DNA from: Candidatus Thermofonsia Clade 1 bacterium
GTDB lineage: Bacteria; Chloroflexota; Anaerolineae; Aggregatilineales; UBA2796
NCBI GenBank assembly: GCA_002794705.1
Contig: PGTK01000004.1
Coordinates: 124,001-188,000 of the forward strand
Direction of reading: 5' to 3'
DNA: 64,000 nucleotides
The position numbers and the translations under genes were made by a program. Positions 35,342 to 43,627 of the stretch are shown piece by piece. Position 1 is the stretch's first letter. Each line of letters starts with the position of its first letter. Below the pieces are notes generated by a model. It saw nothing but the letters and a program-made list of their open reading frames with translations, ran no database searches and was not told the origin of the DNA.

Positions 35342-36697
35342 CTAACTCAGGTATTTGGATAAGTCCACAGGCGGATAGCTGACGCGCTCGCCGTATTCGC
35401 GCCGTTCGCGCTTGTAAGTCGCATCTACGCCCAGCTTGGCGCCCACGCCGCGCATATCGCAGGCTGGATCCATCTGATGATTCTGTGCGTTCGGCACTAC
35501 GAACATATCCTGCGCCCAATCCACGCGATTGACTAGCGCCCACAGCACATCAGAGGGATCGTAGATGTTGATATCAGGATCAACCACCACGCACACTCGT
35601 GGATTCAAGTGCGCGCCAAAGATCGCCATTGCAGCGTTGCGCGGCTGACCCGAATTTGTCTTCTCCAGCTGCACTACTACCATAAAGCCATTTGTGTAAG
35701 GCGGGATATGCACTGCTTTGACCGTCGGTGCAATGTGCTTGACTGCTTTGAAGAGCATCGGCTCACGCGGCAAAACGTTGCCGATGTAAATATGCTCTGA
35801 CCAGCCCGGTATGATCGTCTGCCAGATGGCGCCCTCTCGATGACAGATCGCCGTCACCTCAAACACGGGACTCTGCCAGACCTCGCCATAGTAGCCGTGA
35901 AATTCGGCTAACGGACCCTCCCCGCGCCGCACATTCGGCAAAATGTGACCCTCGATCACCCACTCGGCGTGCGCAGGGATATCTACATCCACTGTGACGC
36001 CCCGCGCCACCTCAATTGGCGCGCCGCGAATCGCCCCGGCAATTTTCAGCTCATCATCAGGGTATTTGACGCCTGCTGCGATCATCAGCGCGGGATCGAG
36101 TCCGATGGCGATGGCGCACGGCAACGGCTCACCGAGCCGCTCTTTTTTGGAGAAAAAGCGCCCAACATCGCGCCATTCGTTGATGTTCATCCCGAAGGTG
36201 CGCCGATCCAGCACCTGAAAGCGATTGTAGCCCAAATTGCCCCGCGCCCGATCTTCTGGATCGTTGCTGACCGTGACGCCGCCCGTGATGAACGCCCCGC
36301 CATCGCCTTGTGCATGGTGCGGGATGGGCAGGCTGTAGAGGTCAATCGCCTCGCCCGTGATCACGTGCGCCTGCCACGCAGCGCGCTCCACGCGGCGCGG
36401 CGGGATGCCGTTGGCAGGCTCTAGGGCGCCCGCCATGACCGCATTGACCTGATCGGGCGCACAGCCAAGCGCTAGAGCCGCCCGTTTCGGCGTGGCGACT
36501 GCGCTAGAAAAGATGCGCTGCTCAGGAAAGCCCTCAATACACTCAAACAGCGGCGCCGCCGCCTGACGGCGCTCTAAAGTCGCCGCCACATTCGCCAATT
36601 CGTGCTTCAGGCTGACAGGGCGCGTGATGCGCACCAGCTCGCCATGTGCCTCTAGGACGCTCAAAAAGGATCGCAGGTCGTAGATTGCCTCTGACAT
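35342..36697 (-). CDS. UbiD-family prenyl-FMN decarboxylase
   Basis: Reversible non-oxidative (de)carboxylase of aromatic or alpha,beta-unsaturated acids, using prenylated FMN made by UbiX. Length 451 is slightly short of E. coli UbiD and closer to other UbiD-like enzymes. Visible family blocks: ITGGVTVSNDPED, NLGYNRFQVLDRRTFGMNI, GRFF, PCAIAIGLDPALMIAAG, EFHGYYGEVWQSPVFEVTAI, the Lys/Glu region PREPMLFKAVKHIAPTVKAVHIPP, and VVVDPDINIYDPSDVLWAL. No ubiX is in the window. First gene of the ubiD-TIR-E2 operon. Physiological substrate unknown. Confidence 0.9.
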   Translation of the reverse strand: MSEAIYDLRSFLSVLEAHGELVRITRPVSLKHELANVAATLERRQAAAPLFECIEGFPEQRIFSSAVATPKRAALALGCAPDQVNAVMAGALEPANGIPPRRVERAAWQAHVITGEAIDLYSLPIPHHAQGDGGAFITGGVTVSNDPEDRARGNLGYNRFQVLDRRTFGMNINEWRDVGRFFSKKERLGEPLPCAIAIGLDPALMIAAGVKYPDDELKIAGAIRGAPIEVARGVTVDVDIPAHAEWVIEGHILPNVRRGEGPLAEFHGYYGEVWQSPVFEVTAICHREGAIWQTIIPGWSEHIYIGNVLPREPMLFKAVKHIAPTVKAVHIPPYTNGFMVVVQLEKTNSGQPRNAAMAIFGAHLNPRVCVVVDPDINIYDPSDVLWALVNRVDWAQDMFVVPNAQNHQMDPACDMRGVGAKLGVDATYKRERREYGERVSYPPVDLSKYLS

Positions 36698-36806
36698 CGG
36701 ATATCTCTCACATAGGACGCTGTTTGGCAGATTATAGCGCGCCCCTGCTCACCTTGCAGGCGCATTCAGATGCGCAGAGGCGAGAGGTACTCAGAGCGCA
36801 CTGACT

Positions 36807-36832
36807 CCCTTCCCCTGCTTGCGGGGGAAGGG
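36807..36832. repeat. Solitary GC-rich palindrome (REP-like)
   Basis: Perfect 9-bp arms CCCTTCCCC / GGGGAAGGG around loop TGCTTGCG, then CTAGGGTTAGGGGT. It lies in the intergenic gap between ubiD and the DRTGG gene. The loop is identical to that of the second hairpin of the repeats inserted in the restriction-modification gene, so it belongs to the same family. Confidence 0.8.
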
Positions 36833-36919
36833 CTAGGGTTAGGGGTACTAGCGCAGGCGCTCTCTAAGACCGCAAGCGGGAATTCCCCGCTCGCAGTCCC
36901 AACATTGAAGTTGTATCGC

Positions 36920-37987
36920 TCAGACGCCCAAGTCGCTGAATAGGCGCGCCCAGTTCAGGTTCACATCCAAAGACTCGCGGAAACGCACCAGCTTTTCAGG
37001 ATGTGCGAGGCGCGTCTTGCCGAAGACTTTCTCCACGCGCTCAATGGTCTCAAGGGTATTGTGCGGCACTAACAGGACTGCCACGCCGCGCTCTTCAGCG
37101 TGCTTGAGGATGGTTGAGCTGGGCTGCAGGTTGCCCGTCAGCACAAGCGCTGTGGTGGAGGTTTCAAGCGCCGCTGCTTGAATATCGGCGCGGTCGCCGC
37201 CCGTGATGACCGCTTTGCGCTGCAGACGGCGGAATTGCTGAGTCGCTGCTTCAACGTTCATTGCGCCTACGCTGAGCGTCTCGATCAAGCCATCATCGCC
37301 CACTTGGGGCGTCAGCTTTTTCGCCTCTAGGACGTGGATCAACTCTGCCACGCTGATAGACATCAAGCGTGGGTCGCTGGGCAAAACGCCGTAGACACGC
37401 ACGCCCTTGCGCTCTAGGAAGGCGCTGACCTTGCCGCGCACTGCCTCTAGCTGATCGTCTGGCACGCTATTGATTACAATCCCAAGCAGATGATCGCCCA
37501 TGCGCGCCTTGAGTGCGAGAGCATCATCCACCAGCATCAGCGTGCTGCGGAAACGCACCACACCCACCGTCGGCACGTTGAGCGACTGGGCAATGCTCAT
37601 GGCATTCAAGCCGATCAGATAGCCCTCGCGCATACTCGCGCCGCCTTCGAGGATCAGCACGTCGCGCCCTTCGCTCAGCTTGGCGTAGGTCGCTTTGACC
37701 TGCGTCATGTAGTCTTCAGCGGGCGCGCCGCTCAGCACGCTATCAATTTTGGCGTCATCAAGGATGATCGGCGAGAGCAGCTCAGTCGGCAAGTCCAAGC
37801 CGAGCGTGCGCCCGACGAATTCGGCGTCTTCATCCACGAGTTTGTCGCCCAGTCGGAACGGCTGCGTGCTGATCGGCTTCATATAGCCGACTTTGCGCCC
37901 CATCTCTTGGAGTTTCAAGCCAATGCCGAGCGCAAGCGCCGTCTTGCCCGAATAGGTGACCACTGCGGTTACATAAAGTGCTTTCAT
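36920..37987 (-). CDS. BioD-like P-loop/DRTGG-domain protein (Pta N-terminal-like)
   Basis: A 355-residue protein like the N-terminal part of long phosphotransacetylases. Residues 1-200 are a dethiobiotin-synthetase-like P-loop fold: VVTYSGKTALALGIG (GKT 14-16; the usual first Gly of the P-loop is replaced), VGYMKPIS, LILEGGASM and IVINSVP. Residues about 215-330 form a DRTGG domain, with GAMNVEAATQQFRR and the motif written here as ITGGDRADIQ. The acetyltransferase domain itself is missing, so this is a free-standing regulatory or nucleotide-sensing protein. No pta or ackA gene is adjacent. Confidence 0.85.
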   Translation of the reverse strand: MKALYVTAVVTYSGKTALALGIGLKLQEMGRKVGYMKPISTQPFRLGDKLVDEDAEFVGRTLGLDLPTELLSPIILDDAKIDSVLSGAPAEDYMTQVKATYAKLSEGRDVLILEGGASMREGYLIGLNAMSIAQSLNVPTVGVVRFRSTLMLVDDALALKARMGDHLLGIVINSVPDDQLEAVRGKVSAFLERKGVRVYGVLPSDPRLMSISVAELIHVLEAKKLTPQVGDDGLIETLSVGAMNVEAATQQFRRLQRKAVITGGDRADIQAAALETSTTALVLTGNLQPSSTILKHAEERGVAVLLVPHNTLETIERVEKVFGKTRLAHPEKLVRFRESLDVNLNWARLFSDLGV

Positions 37988-38164
37988 GGCTCTTTCTATT
38001 CCTTACATGAGATACATTTGGCTGAAAAGGCTGTTTTCCTGCCCTGATTATAGCGCGCCTGTCCGATCTTGCGAACGGCGCAGCTCAGCGTTGCCAGCAC
38101 TGATTCGGGTGCCTAGATCAGCACGTAGTGAGGCGCAAACGGATCGCTTGCTCACAGGCAGCCT

Positions 38165-38398
38165 ACCACGCCCATACATGACCGTCTGATAATTGCCCTC
38201 TGGATGCTGTGCAATACGGCAACTCAGCCCGTCACTGTACAGCTCCACAGCGCGTTGCCACAGACTCGTGGGATAGCTCAGAAGTTTTGGCTCAGGCGTG
38301 TAGCGTTTGCCATATGCAGCACGCATATAGCTTCCGATTACGTGGCAGCCCCAGCACTCCAGACGCTCCCGCGTTTTAACGCTATTTAACAGATTTTT
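38165..38398 (-). pseudogene. Remnant of an IS1-like (InsA-type) transposase N-terminus
   Basis: An open stretch without a proper start reads, on the minus strand, VKTRERLECWGCHV (a zinc-ribbon half, the leading CxxC lost), then RYTPEPKLLSYPTSLWQRAVELYSDGLSCRIAQ and NYQTVMYG. This follows the InsA-type pattern: zinc ribbon, then HTH with AVELY.DGLS.R.IA....VN.QTV. One or two residues are missing inside the HTH and the rest of the transposase is gone. Both flanks are ordinary chromosomal genes. The surrounding 455 nt (37988-38442) hold nothing else I can support. Confidence 0.45.
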
Positions 38399-38442
38399 GT
38401 GTTATGCTTAGCATTGGAAAACGATTAACAGAGGCTTGGCGC

Positions 38443-39345
38443 ATGAAAAACAGGCTAACAGGGACGCAGCTAGGTGCATTCACGGTCGGTGAGCTGATCG
38501 GCGACGGCGGCATGGGATCGGTCTATAAGGCGACGCATCCCGATTACACTGAGCCGATAGCGATCAAGGTGCTTTTGTCGCAGTATGCCCAAGACTCCGA
38601 GTTTCGGGCGCGCTTCATCCGCGAGGGGCAAGTGCTGAGCGAGATTTCGCATCCGAACATCATCCCTGTCTACCATTTTGGCGAAGATCGCGGCTTGCTC
38701 TATTTCGCCATGCGCTATGTGAATGGCAAATCGCTCTATGAGCTGCTGCTCAGCCGCCGCTTCACGCCAATTGCCGCTTGGCAGATCATCAAGCCCATTG
38801 CGGAGGCGCTCGACTACGCCCATGCGCGCAACATCATCCACCGCGATATCAAGCCCGCCAACATCCTGATCGAAGTGCAGCGCGTGGACGGCAAGGCATA
38901 CAATCAGGTCTACTTGGCAGACTTCGGTCTGAGCAAAGTGCTGACTTGGACGGCGCTCACTACGACGGGCGTGAGCGTTGGCACGCCGCAGTATATGTCG
39001 CCTGAGCAGGTCATGGACTATCCGCTCACGCCCGCCTCAGACGTTTACTCGCTGGCTGTGGTGGTCTATGAGATGCTTCTGGGTAGGCTGCCGTTCTACG
39101 CTAAGCGCCCCGAAGACCTCGCCTTTCGCCATATTGATACCTCGCCGCCCGCGCCTAGCGCTCTGCGCCCGGATTTCCCTAAGCCCTTTGAAGAGGTCTT
39201 GCTGCGCGCCCTGCTCAAGGAGCCTGAGCGCCGCTATCAGCGGGCGGGCGACTTCGCCCAAGCCTACGCAGAGGCAGCCCGCCAAGTCGGGCGCGAGCGC
39301 TGCGCAATGGAATATTACGTCGGAGAGCCGCGCCACGCCCGTTAG
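38443..39345 (+). CDS. Hanks-type Ser/Thr protein kinase, soluble
   Basis: A 300-residue kinase starting at ATG 38443 (GAGG about 8 nt upstream). Subdomains are complete: LIGDGGMGSVYKA, AIKVL, catalytic loop HRDIKPANILIE (Asp135), DFGLSKV, activation segment GVSVGTPQYMSPEQ, and DVYSLAVVVYEML. There is no PASTA, WD40 or TM extension, so it acts in the cytoplasm on unknown substrates. The 3' end overlaps the convergent second kinase gene by 4 nt. FHA-domain reader at 44.7 kb may be one of its targets (inference). Confidence 0.95.
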   Translation: MKNRLTGTQLGAFTVGELIGDGGMGSVYKATHPDYTEPIAIKVLLSQYAQDSEFRARFIREGQVLSEISHPNIIPVYHFGEDRGLLYFAMRYVNGKSLYELLLSRRFTPIAAWQIIKPIAEALDYAHARNIIHRDIKPANILIEVQRVDGKAYNQVYLADFGLSKVLTWTALTTTGVSVGTPQYMSPEQVMDYPLTPASDVYSLAVVVYEMLLGRLPFYAKRPEDLAFRHIDTSPPAPSALRPDFPKPFEEVLLRALLKEPERRYQRAGDFAQAYAEAARQVGRERCAMEYYVGEPRHAR

Positions 39346-40421
39346 CGCAAGAGCAAAAAGACAATCAGCGCCGCAAGGGCAATGGCAAGGGCAATCAAGA
39401 GGCTAGTGATCGCCCTGTTGCCGCTCTGAGCGCGCTCAGATGGCGCCTGCTGTGCGATACCCTGCTGAGCGAGTCCCTCTGGGCGGCGCGAGAGCGTCGG
39501 CTGTTCGTTCAACTCGCGCAACATGCCGCTGCCGCTTTTGACGGGCTTCAGCACAATGGGCGGGCGCTCACAATGCGGCGGATTCCAACGCTGCTCTGCC
39601 TCTGGCAAGCGCGCTACCGCCGCCTGAAATAGGCGCGCAAACTCGCCCGCCGATTGGGGACGCTCCGCCGGGGACTTGCTCAGCGCGCTCAGCACCACTT
39701 CATCTAGCGCAGGCGGCACTTTGTTCAGCTGGCTAGGCGCGGGCGGCATAGCACGCCGATGTAGATAGAAGTAATCGGTCACGCGCTCTGCCTCAAAGGG
39801 GCGATGTCCACTCAGCATTTCGCATAGCACCACGCCTAGCGCATAGACATCAGTGCGCACGTCCGCAGGGGAGCCATCTGCCAATTCGGGCGCCATGTAG
39901 GGCGGTGTGCCAAAAGCAAACGGTTCGTTGCTGCGCCTGCCGATAGACTTGGCTAAGCCGAAGTCCGCCAAGTATAACCGACCCTCGTTGTCTAGCATCA
40001 GGTTCGAGGGCTTCAGATCGCAGTGGATATAGCCGAGACTGTGCGCATAATCAAGGGCGTGGGCAAGATGCGTGAGCGCCTGAGCCGCTTCACGAGGCGA
40101 GTACAGGCGCACGTTCAGCCGATCCGCCACTGTGCTTTCGAAATACGGCATGACCAGATAGGCGAGTTCGGGCGAGAGGAAGTAATCCTCTAGTGGCACG
40201 ATATAGGGATGCCGCAACTGACTCATAGCGCGTATCTCGCGCTCAAACAGGGCTGAGCCATTGAGATCGTCGGAGAGCTGTAGCACCTTGACCGCCATGA
40301 TCTGTCCCGTCTGCTTGTGCTGACAGCGATAGACCCGCGCCATGCCGCCTTTGCCGATCAGGCTCAGCACACGGTAGTTGCCCAGTTCCTTTGGTCTTGT
40401 CTCATCCACTGTTCGGGTCAC
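39342..40421 (-). CDS. Ser/Thr protein kinase with C-terminal membrane anchor
   Basis: A 359-residue kinase from GTG 40421. ATP loop LIGKGGMARVYR, AVKVLQ, catalytic loop HCDLKPSNLML (Asp135; the usual Arg before Asp is Cys, a non-RD kinase), DFGLAKS, GTPPYMAPELADG. After the kinase domain comes a juxtamembrane Gln/Pro-rich stretch and a final TM helix (ITSLLIALAIALAALIVFLL) ending LLR, so it is tail-anchored with the kinase inside and practically no external sensor. Non-RD kinases usually do not need activation-loop phosphorylation. Convergent with the soluble kinase. Confidence 0.93.
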   Translation of the reverse strand: MTRTVDETRPKELGNYRVLSLIGKGGMARVYRCQHKQTGQIMAVKVLQLSDDLNGSALFEREIRAMSQLRHPYIVPLEDYFLSPELAYLVMPYFESTVADRLNVRLYSPREAAQALTHLAHALDYAHSLGYIHCDLKPSNLMLDNEGRLYLADFGLAKSIGRRSNEPFAFGTPPYMAPELADGSPADVRTDVYALGVVLCEMLSGHRPFEAERVTDYFYLHRRAMPPAPSQLNKVPPALDEVVLSALSKSPAERPQSAGEFARLFQAAVARLPEAEQRWNPPHCERPPIVLKPVKSGSGMLRELNEQPTLSRRPEGLAQQGIAQQAPSERAQSGNRAITSLLIALAIALAALIVFLLLR

Positions 40422-40521
40422 CCATACGCCCTTTTCGGGCTAATTATAGCCGCGATCCGCTTCCAAGCAGACTTTTTGAGCGTCTGTTACAATACACTCA
40501 CCGCATTTAGTAGAGCATTCA

Positions 40522-42234
40522 ATGGGTCATGGCGCACAGCTTGCGCGTCGAGTTGAAGACAGGTCATTGCGAATGGCTGAGAAAGCTACACCTCTAACTG
40601 TTGCCGAAATTTGCAGACTGGCACTGCCGCTGAACACTCAAGTTCTGGCTGCGCATAGCGCCCTTGATCGCCCTGTGCGCTGGGCGCTCACAGTCAGCGG
40701 CGATGCGCCCTTGCCCTACCTCGAAGGCGATGAATTGCTGTTGGTAGCGCCCGCCGAGCAGCCCTGTGAGCCAAGCGCATTCATTGCAGCTTGTCAGCGT
40801 GCGAAGGTAGCGGGATTGATCGTGCTGCCGCCCGTTGATCCACTTCTGATCGCTCTGGCGGAGGCAGAGCGCCTGCCCCTAATCGCGCTGCCGCAGGGCA
40901 GCCGTCTGCGCGATGTAGAGCGGCTGATCGTCGGCTTGCTGATCGATCGTCAGGGACATTTTGAGCGCCGTAGCGCTCAAATCTACGAGCAGCTGATTGA
41001 GATCGCCACAGCCAACGTCGGCTTGGAGGGCATTGCAGAGGCACTGAGCGAGTTCTTGCATAAGGGCATCGTGGTGCAAGATAAATATATGCGTGTGCAA
41101 GCCTGCATAGTCCCGCCAGAGCTTGCTAACGACTGGGAGAGTGTGCTGAATCTGCTTAAAGACCGCACCAAGTTGCCACAGGCGCTCAGTGATAGACATC
41201 GTTTGCCGCGCCATACAGCCATCACTTACTCCCAGACGTTGCGCAGCGACGGAGTTAGCCGCCTTGTCACGCCGATTGTGTCACAAGGCGTAGGACGCGG
41301 CTACCTCTCAGCAGTGACGCGCAGCGCGCCCTTCACTGAGCTAGATCGGCTTGTGCTGCAGCATGGCGCCACCATTTGCGCTCTTGAAATGGCACGGCGA
41401 AAGACGATCAGCGAGGCGGAAAAGCGCTTGCGCGGCAATTTTTTGACCAGCCTGCTGGCAGGCGCCTTCACAGAGGCGGAGGCACTCGCTGAGGGCGACC
41501 GCTTTCGCCATGATATGAGTTTGCCGCACGTGGCAATGGTCATGGCGTGGCAGGGCGAGCCGCATCCTTCCATGCGCCGCCTAGAGACCCTTGTCAACAC
41601 CGTGATACAGAACCGCAGGGCGCAGGCGCTGGTTTATGTGCTTGATCATCAGCTGGGTCTATTTTTCGCCGCTGATCCGCGCAACCCAAGTACGCTTGTG
41701 GCGCAAGGGCGTGCCTTTGCCGAAGCCGTGATCGAGGCGGCACGGAGTGAGCATCAGCAGGCACGCCTTGCCATTGGGATTGGCAGTGTAGCAGAGCGCA
41801 TTTCTGAATGGAACGAGAGCTACCGAGCCGCAGAGGACGCCGCACGGATCGCACGCTGCCTGAACGCCGAAAAGCCGCTCTACACAGCCGACCTAGGCAT
41901 TTACACGCTCCTGACGCGCCCGATGTTACGTGACGATCTGATCGCTTTGCGCGATAAGATGATCGGCAATTTGCTCAACCATGATGAGCGTCAACGCACT
42001 GACCTTTTGCAGACGCTTGAGGCATTTTTTGAGTCGCACGGGAATGCTACACAGACCGCTGATAGGCTCAGTGTGCATCGCAACACGCTTTTCTATCGCA
42101 TGAGTCGCATTCAGGACATCCTGAAGCTCGATCTGAATCAGACCGACGTGCGCCTTGCCGTCCACCTTGCGCTTAAGATACATCGCTTGTTGGGCAATGA
42201 AGAGGAGTCACGGGCGCGGCGCGGCAGCACCTAA
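40522..42234 (+). CDS. PucR-family transcriptional regulator
   Basis: A 570-residue regulator. N-terminal PucR domain (about 27-135; LTVAEICRLALPLNTQVLAAH, GDELLLVAP, AGLIVLPP), a central GGDEF-like/PucR_2 region, and the C-terminal HTH_30: LEAFFESHGNATQTADRLSVHRNTLFYRMSRIQDIL. Members control purine, amino-acid or nitrogen catabolism genes in response to metabolites. The start is uncertain (ATG 40522 or ATG 40573). The 3' end overlaps the convergent suhB-like gene by 27 nt. Confidence 0.93.
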   Translation: MGHGAQLARRVEDRSLRMAEKATPLTVAEICRLALPLNTQVLAAHSALDRPVRWALTVSGDAPLPYLEGDELLLVAPAEQPCEPSAFIAACQRAKVAGLIVLPPVDPLLIALAEAERLPLIALPQGSRLRDVERLIVGLLIDRQGHFERRSAQIYEQLIEIATANVGLEGIAEALSEFLHKGIVVQDKYMRVQACIVPPELANDWESVLNLLKDRTKLPQALSDRHRLPRHTAITYSQTLRSDGVSRLVTPIVSQGVGRGYLSAVTRSAPFTELDRLVLQHGATICALEMARRKTISEAEKRLRGNFLTSLLAGAFTEAEALAEGDRFRHDMSLPHVAMVMAWQGEPHPSMRRLETLVNTVIQNRRAQALVYVLDHQLGLFFAADPRNPSTLVAQGRAFAEAVIEAARSEHQQARLAIGIGSVAERISEWNESYRAAEDAARIARCLNAEKPLYTADLGIYTLLTRPMLRDDLIALRDKMIGNLLNHDERQRTDLLQTLEAFFESHGNATQTADRLSVHRNTLFYRMSRIQDILKLDLNQTDVRLAVHLALKIHRLLGNEEESRARRGST

Positions 42235-43029
42235 GATCAGCACTTCCAGCATCTCTTCGTGAATGTGCCCATTGCTGGCAACTACCTGCACACCTTCGTA
42301 GACGCCCTCTTGTCGTCCGCGATAGTTGCTCAGCTTGCCGCCGCTCTCTTCCACCATCAGCAAACCCGCGAGGATATCCCATGTGTGCGTGCGCGCCTCC
42401 CAGTAGCCATCAAGACGACCAGCAGCTACATAGCATAGCTCTAGCGCGGCTGAGCCAAGCCGCCGCACCGATTGTGTGCGCGGCACAAAGCACGCCCATT
42501 CTTCCGTGTTGTTATCAGGATTCACGCGCTTATCGTGCGGAAAACCAGAGGCGACCAGTGCCTCTGCCAGTTTACGAGTCTTGCTGACGCGCAGCTTTTT
42601 GCGCCCTAGCCGTGCGCCGCCGCCGCGCAGGGCTGTGAAGCACTCCTCTTGGATCGGATCGTACACCACGCCGACCAGTGGCACGTTGTTGGCATCGCTC
42701 AAGGCTATGCTGACCGCAAAAAACGGGATTTGGTGCGCAAAATTGGTGGTCCCATCAAGCGGATCGACGTGCCAGCGATAGTTTGCGGCGCTGTTGCCCT
42801 GTATGCCGCCTTCCTCGCCGATCAAGGCGTGATCGGGGTAGGCGCTGAGCAGCATCTGGGCGATGAGCGCCTCCGAGCGCTGATCGGCTTCGGTCACCAG
42901 ATCAGTGGCGCCTTTGCGCTGTATTTTCAGTTTAGGGTGACGGAAATAGCTGCGCAGTAATTCAGCGGCGCGCCGTGCAGCATCCTCAGCAAGGCTCAGT
43001 GCAGCAGCGAGGTCTAGCGGTTCGGACAT
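42208..43029 (-). CDS. suhB: Inositol monophosphatase family protein
   Basis: Mg-dependent, Li-sensitive phosphatase of 273 residues from ATG 43029 (GGAG upstream; an in-frame ATG at 43053 is less likely). Metal ligands are in place: GEEGG (Glu72), DPLDGTTNF (Asp89, Asp92) and WDILAGLLMVEESGG near the end. Likely substrate is myo-inositol-1-phosphate or a similar sugar phosphate; SuhB-like roles in rRNA transcription are known only for some members. Convergent overlap with the pucR gene. Confidence 0.93.
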   Translation of the reverse strand: MSEPLDLAAALSLAEDAARRAAELLRSYFRHPKLKIQRKGATDLVTEADQRSEALIAQMLLSAYPDHALIGEEGGIQGNSAANYRWHVDPLDGTTNFAHQIPFFAVSIALSDANNVPLVGVVYDPIQEECFTALRGGGARLGRKKLRVSKTRKLAEALVASGFPHDKRVNPDNNTEEWACFVPRTQSVRRLGSAALELCYVAAGRLDGYWEARTHTWDILAGLLMVEESGGKLSNYRGRQEGVYEGVQVVASNGHIHEEMLEVLILGAAAPRP

Positions 43030-43093
43030 CTGCAGACTCCAAGTGACAGCCAAGTTCGATTACAATCTAGCAAGGTATCACAGCGGATGAAGA

Positions 43094-43624
43094 ATGTCTA
43101 TGGCGAAGGCTCGAAACATCATTTTGTGCGGCTTCATGGGGACGGGCAAAACGACGGTCGGGAAGCTGGTGGCGGCGCGCTTGGGCTGGCAGTTTGCCGA
43201 TACTGATCAGGTTATTGAGGCGCGCTGTGGCAAGCGCGTGAGCGCCATTTTTGCCGAAGAAGGCGAGGCGGCGTTCCGCCAAATGGAGCGCGACCTGTGC
43301 AGTGAAATTGCAGCAAGTTGGCGTGGCTATGTGATCGCCACTGGAGGCGGCATGGTGCTAGATGCCACTAACCGCGAGTTGCTCAGGCGTTCAGGCTGCC
43401 TGATCTGCCTCGATCTGCCCGCTGAACATCTCGCACGCCGACTCGCAGGCAAGACGGATCGTCCCCTGTTGGCAAATCCGCCCAATGGCGACCTTGTAGC
43501 GCACATTCAAGCGCTCTTGACGGCGCGGGCTGAGGCTTACCGCGCTGTGCCACATCACGTGGATACAACCAATCTCTCGCCTTATGGCGTCTCGGAGGCA
43601 GTGCTGGAAATTTGGCGGCGCTAG
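43094..43624 (+). CDS. aroK: Shikimate kinase
   Basis: Phosphorylates shikimate at O3 in aromatic amino-acid synthesis. 176 residues, normal length. P-loop GFMGTGKTTVG (GKT 18-20), shikimate-binding FADTDQVIE and F.EEGEAAFRQMERDL, GGGMV, and the lid KTDRPLL. No other aro gene is in the window, so it is a solitary gene between divergent suhB and the convergent VOC dioxygenase, whose stop lies 3 nt away. Confidence 0.94.
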   Translation: MSMAKARNIILCGFMGTGKTTVGKLVAARLGWQFADTDQVIEARCGKRVSAIFAEEGEAAFRQMERDLCSEIAASWRGYVIATGGGMVLDATNRELLRRSGCLICLDLPAEHLARRLAGKTDRPLLANPPNGDLVAHIQALLTARAEAYRAVPHHVDTTNLSPYGVSEAVLEIWRR

Positions 43625-43627
43625 GCG

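Noticed and set aside
36831..36846. Telomere-like CTAGGGTTAGGGG string
   Set aside because: Not tandemly repeated and directly attached to the palindromic element, so best seen as part of that repeat.
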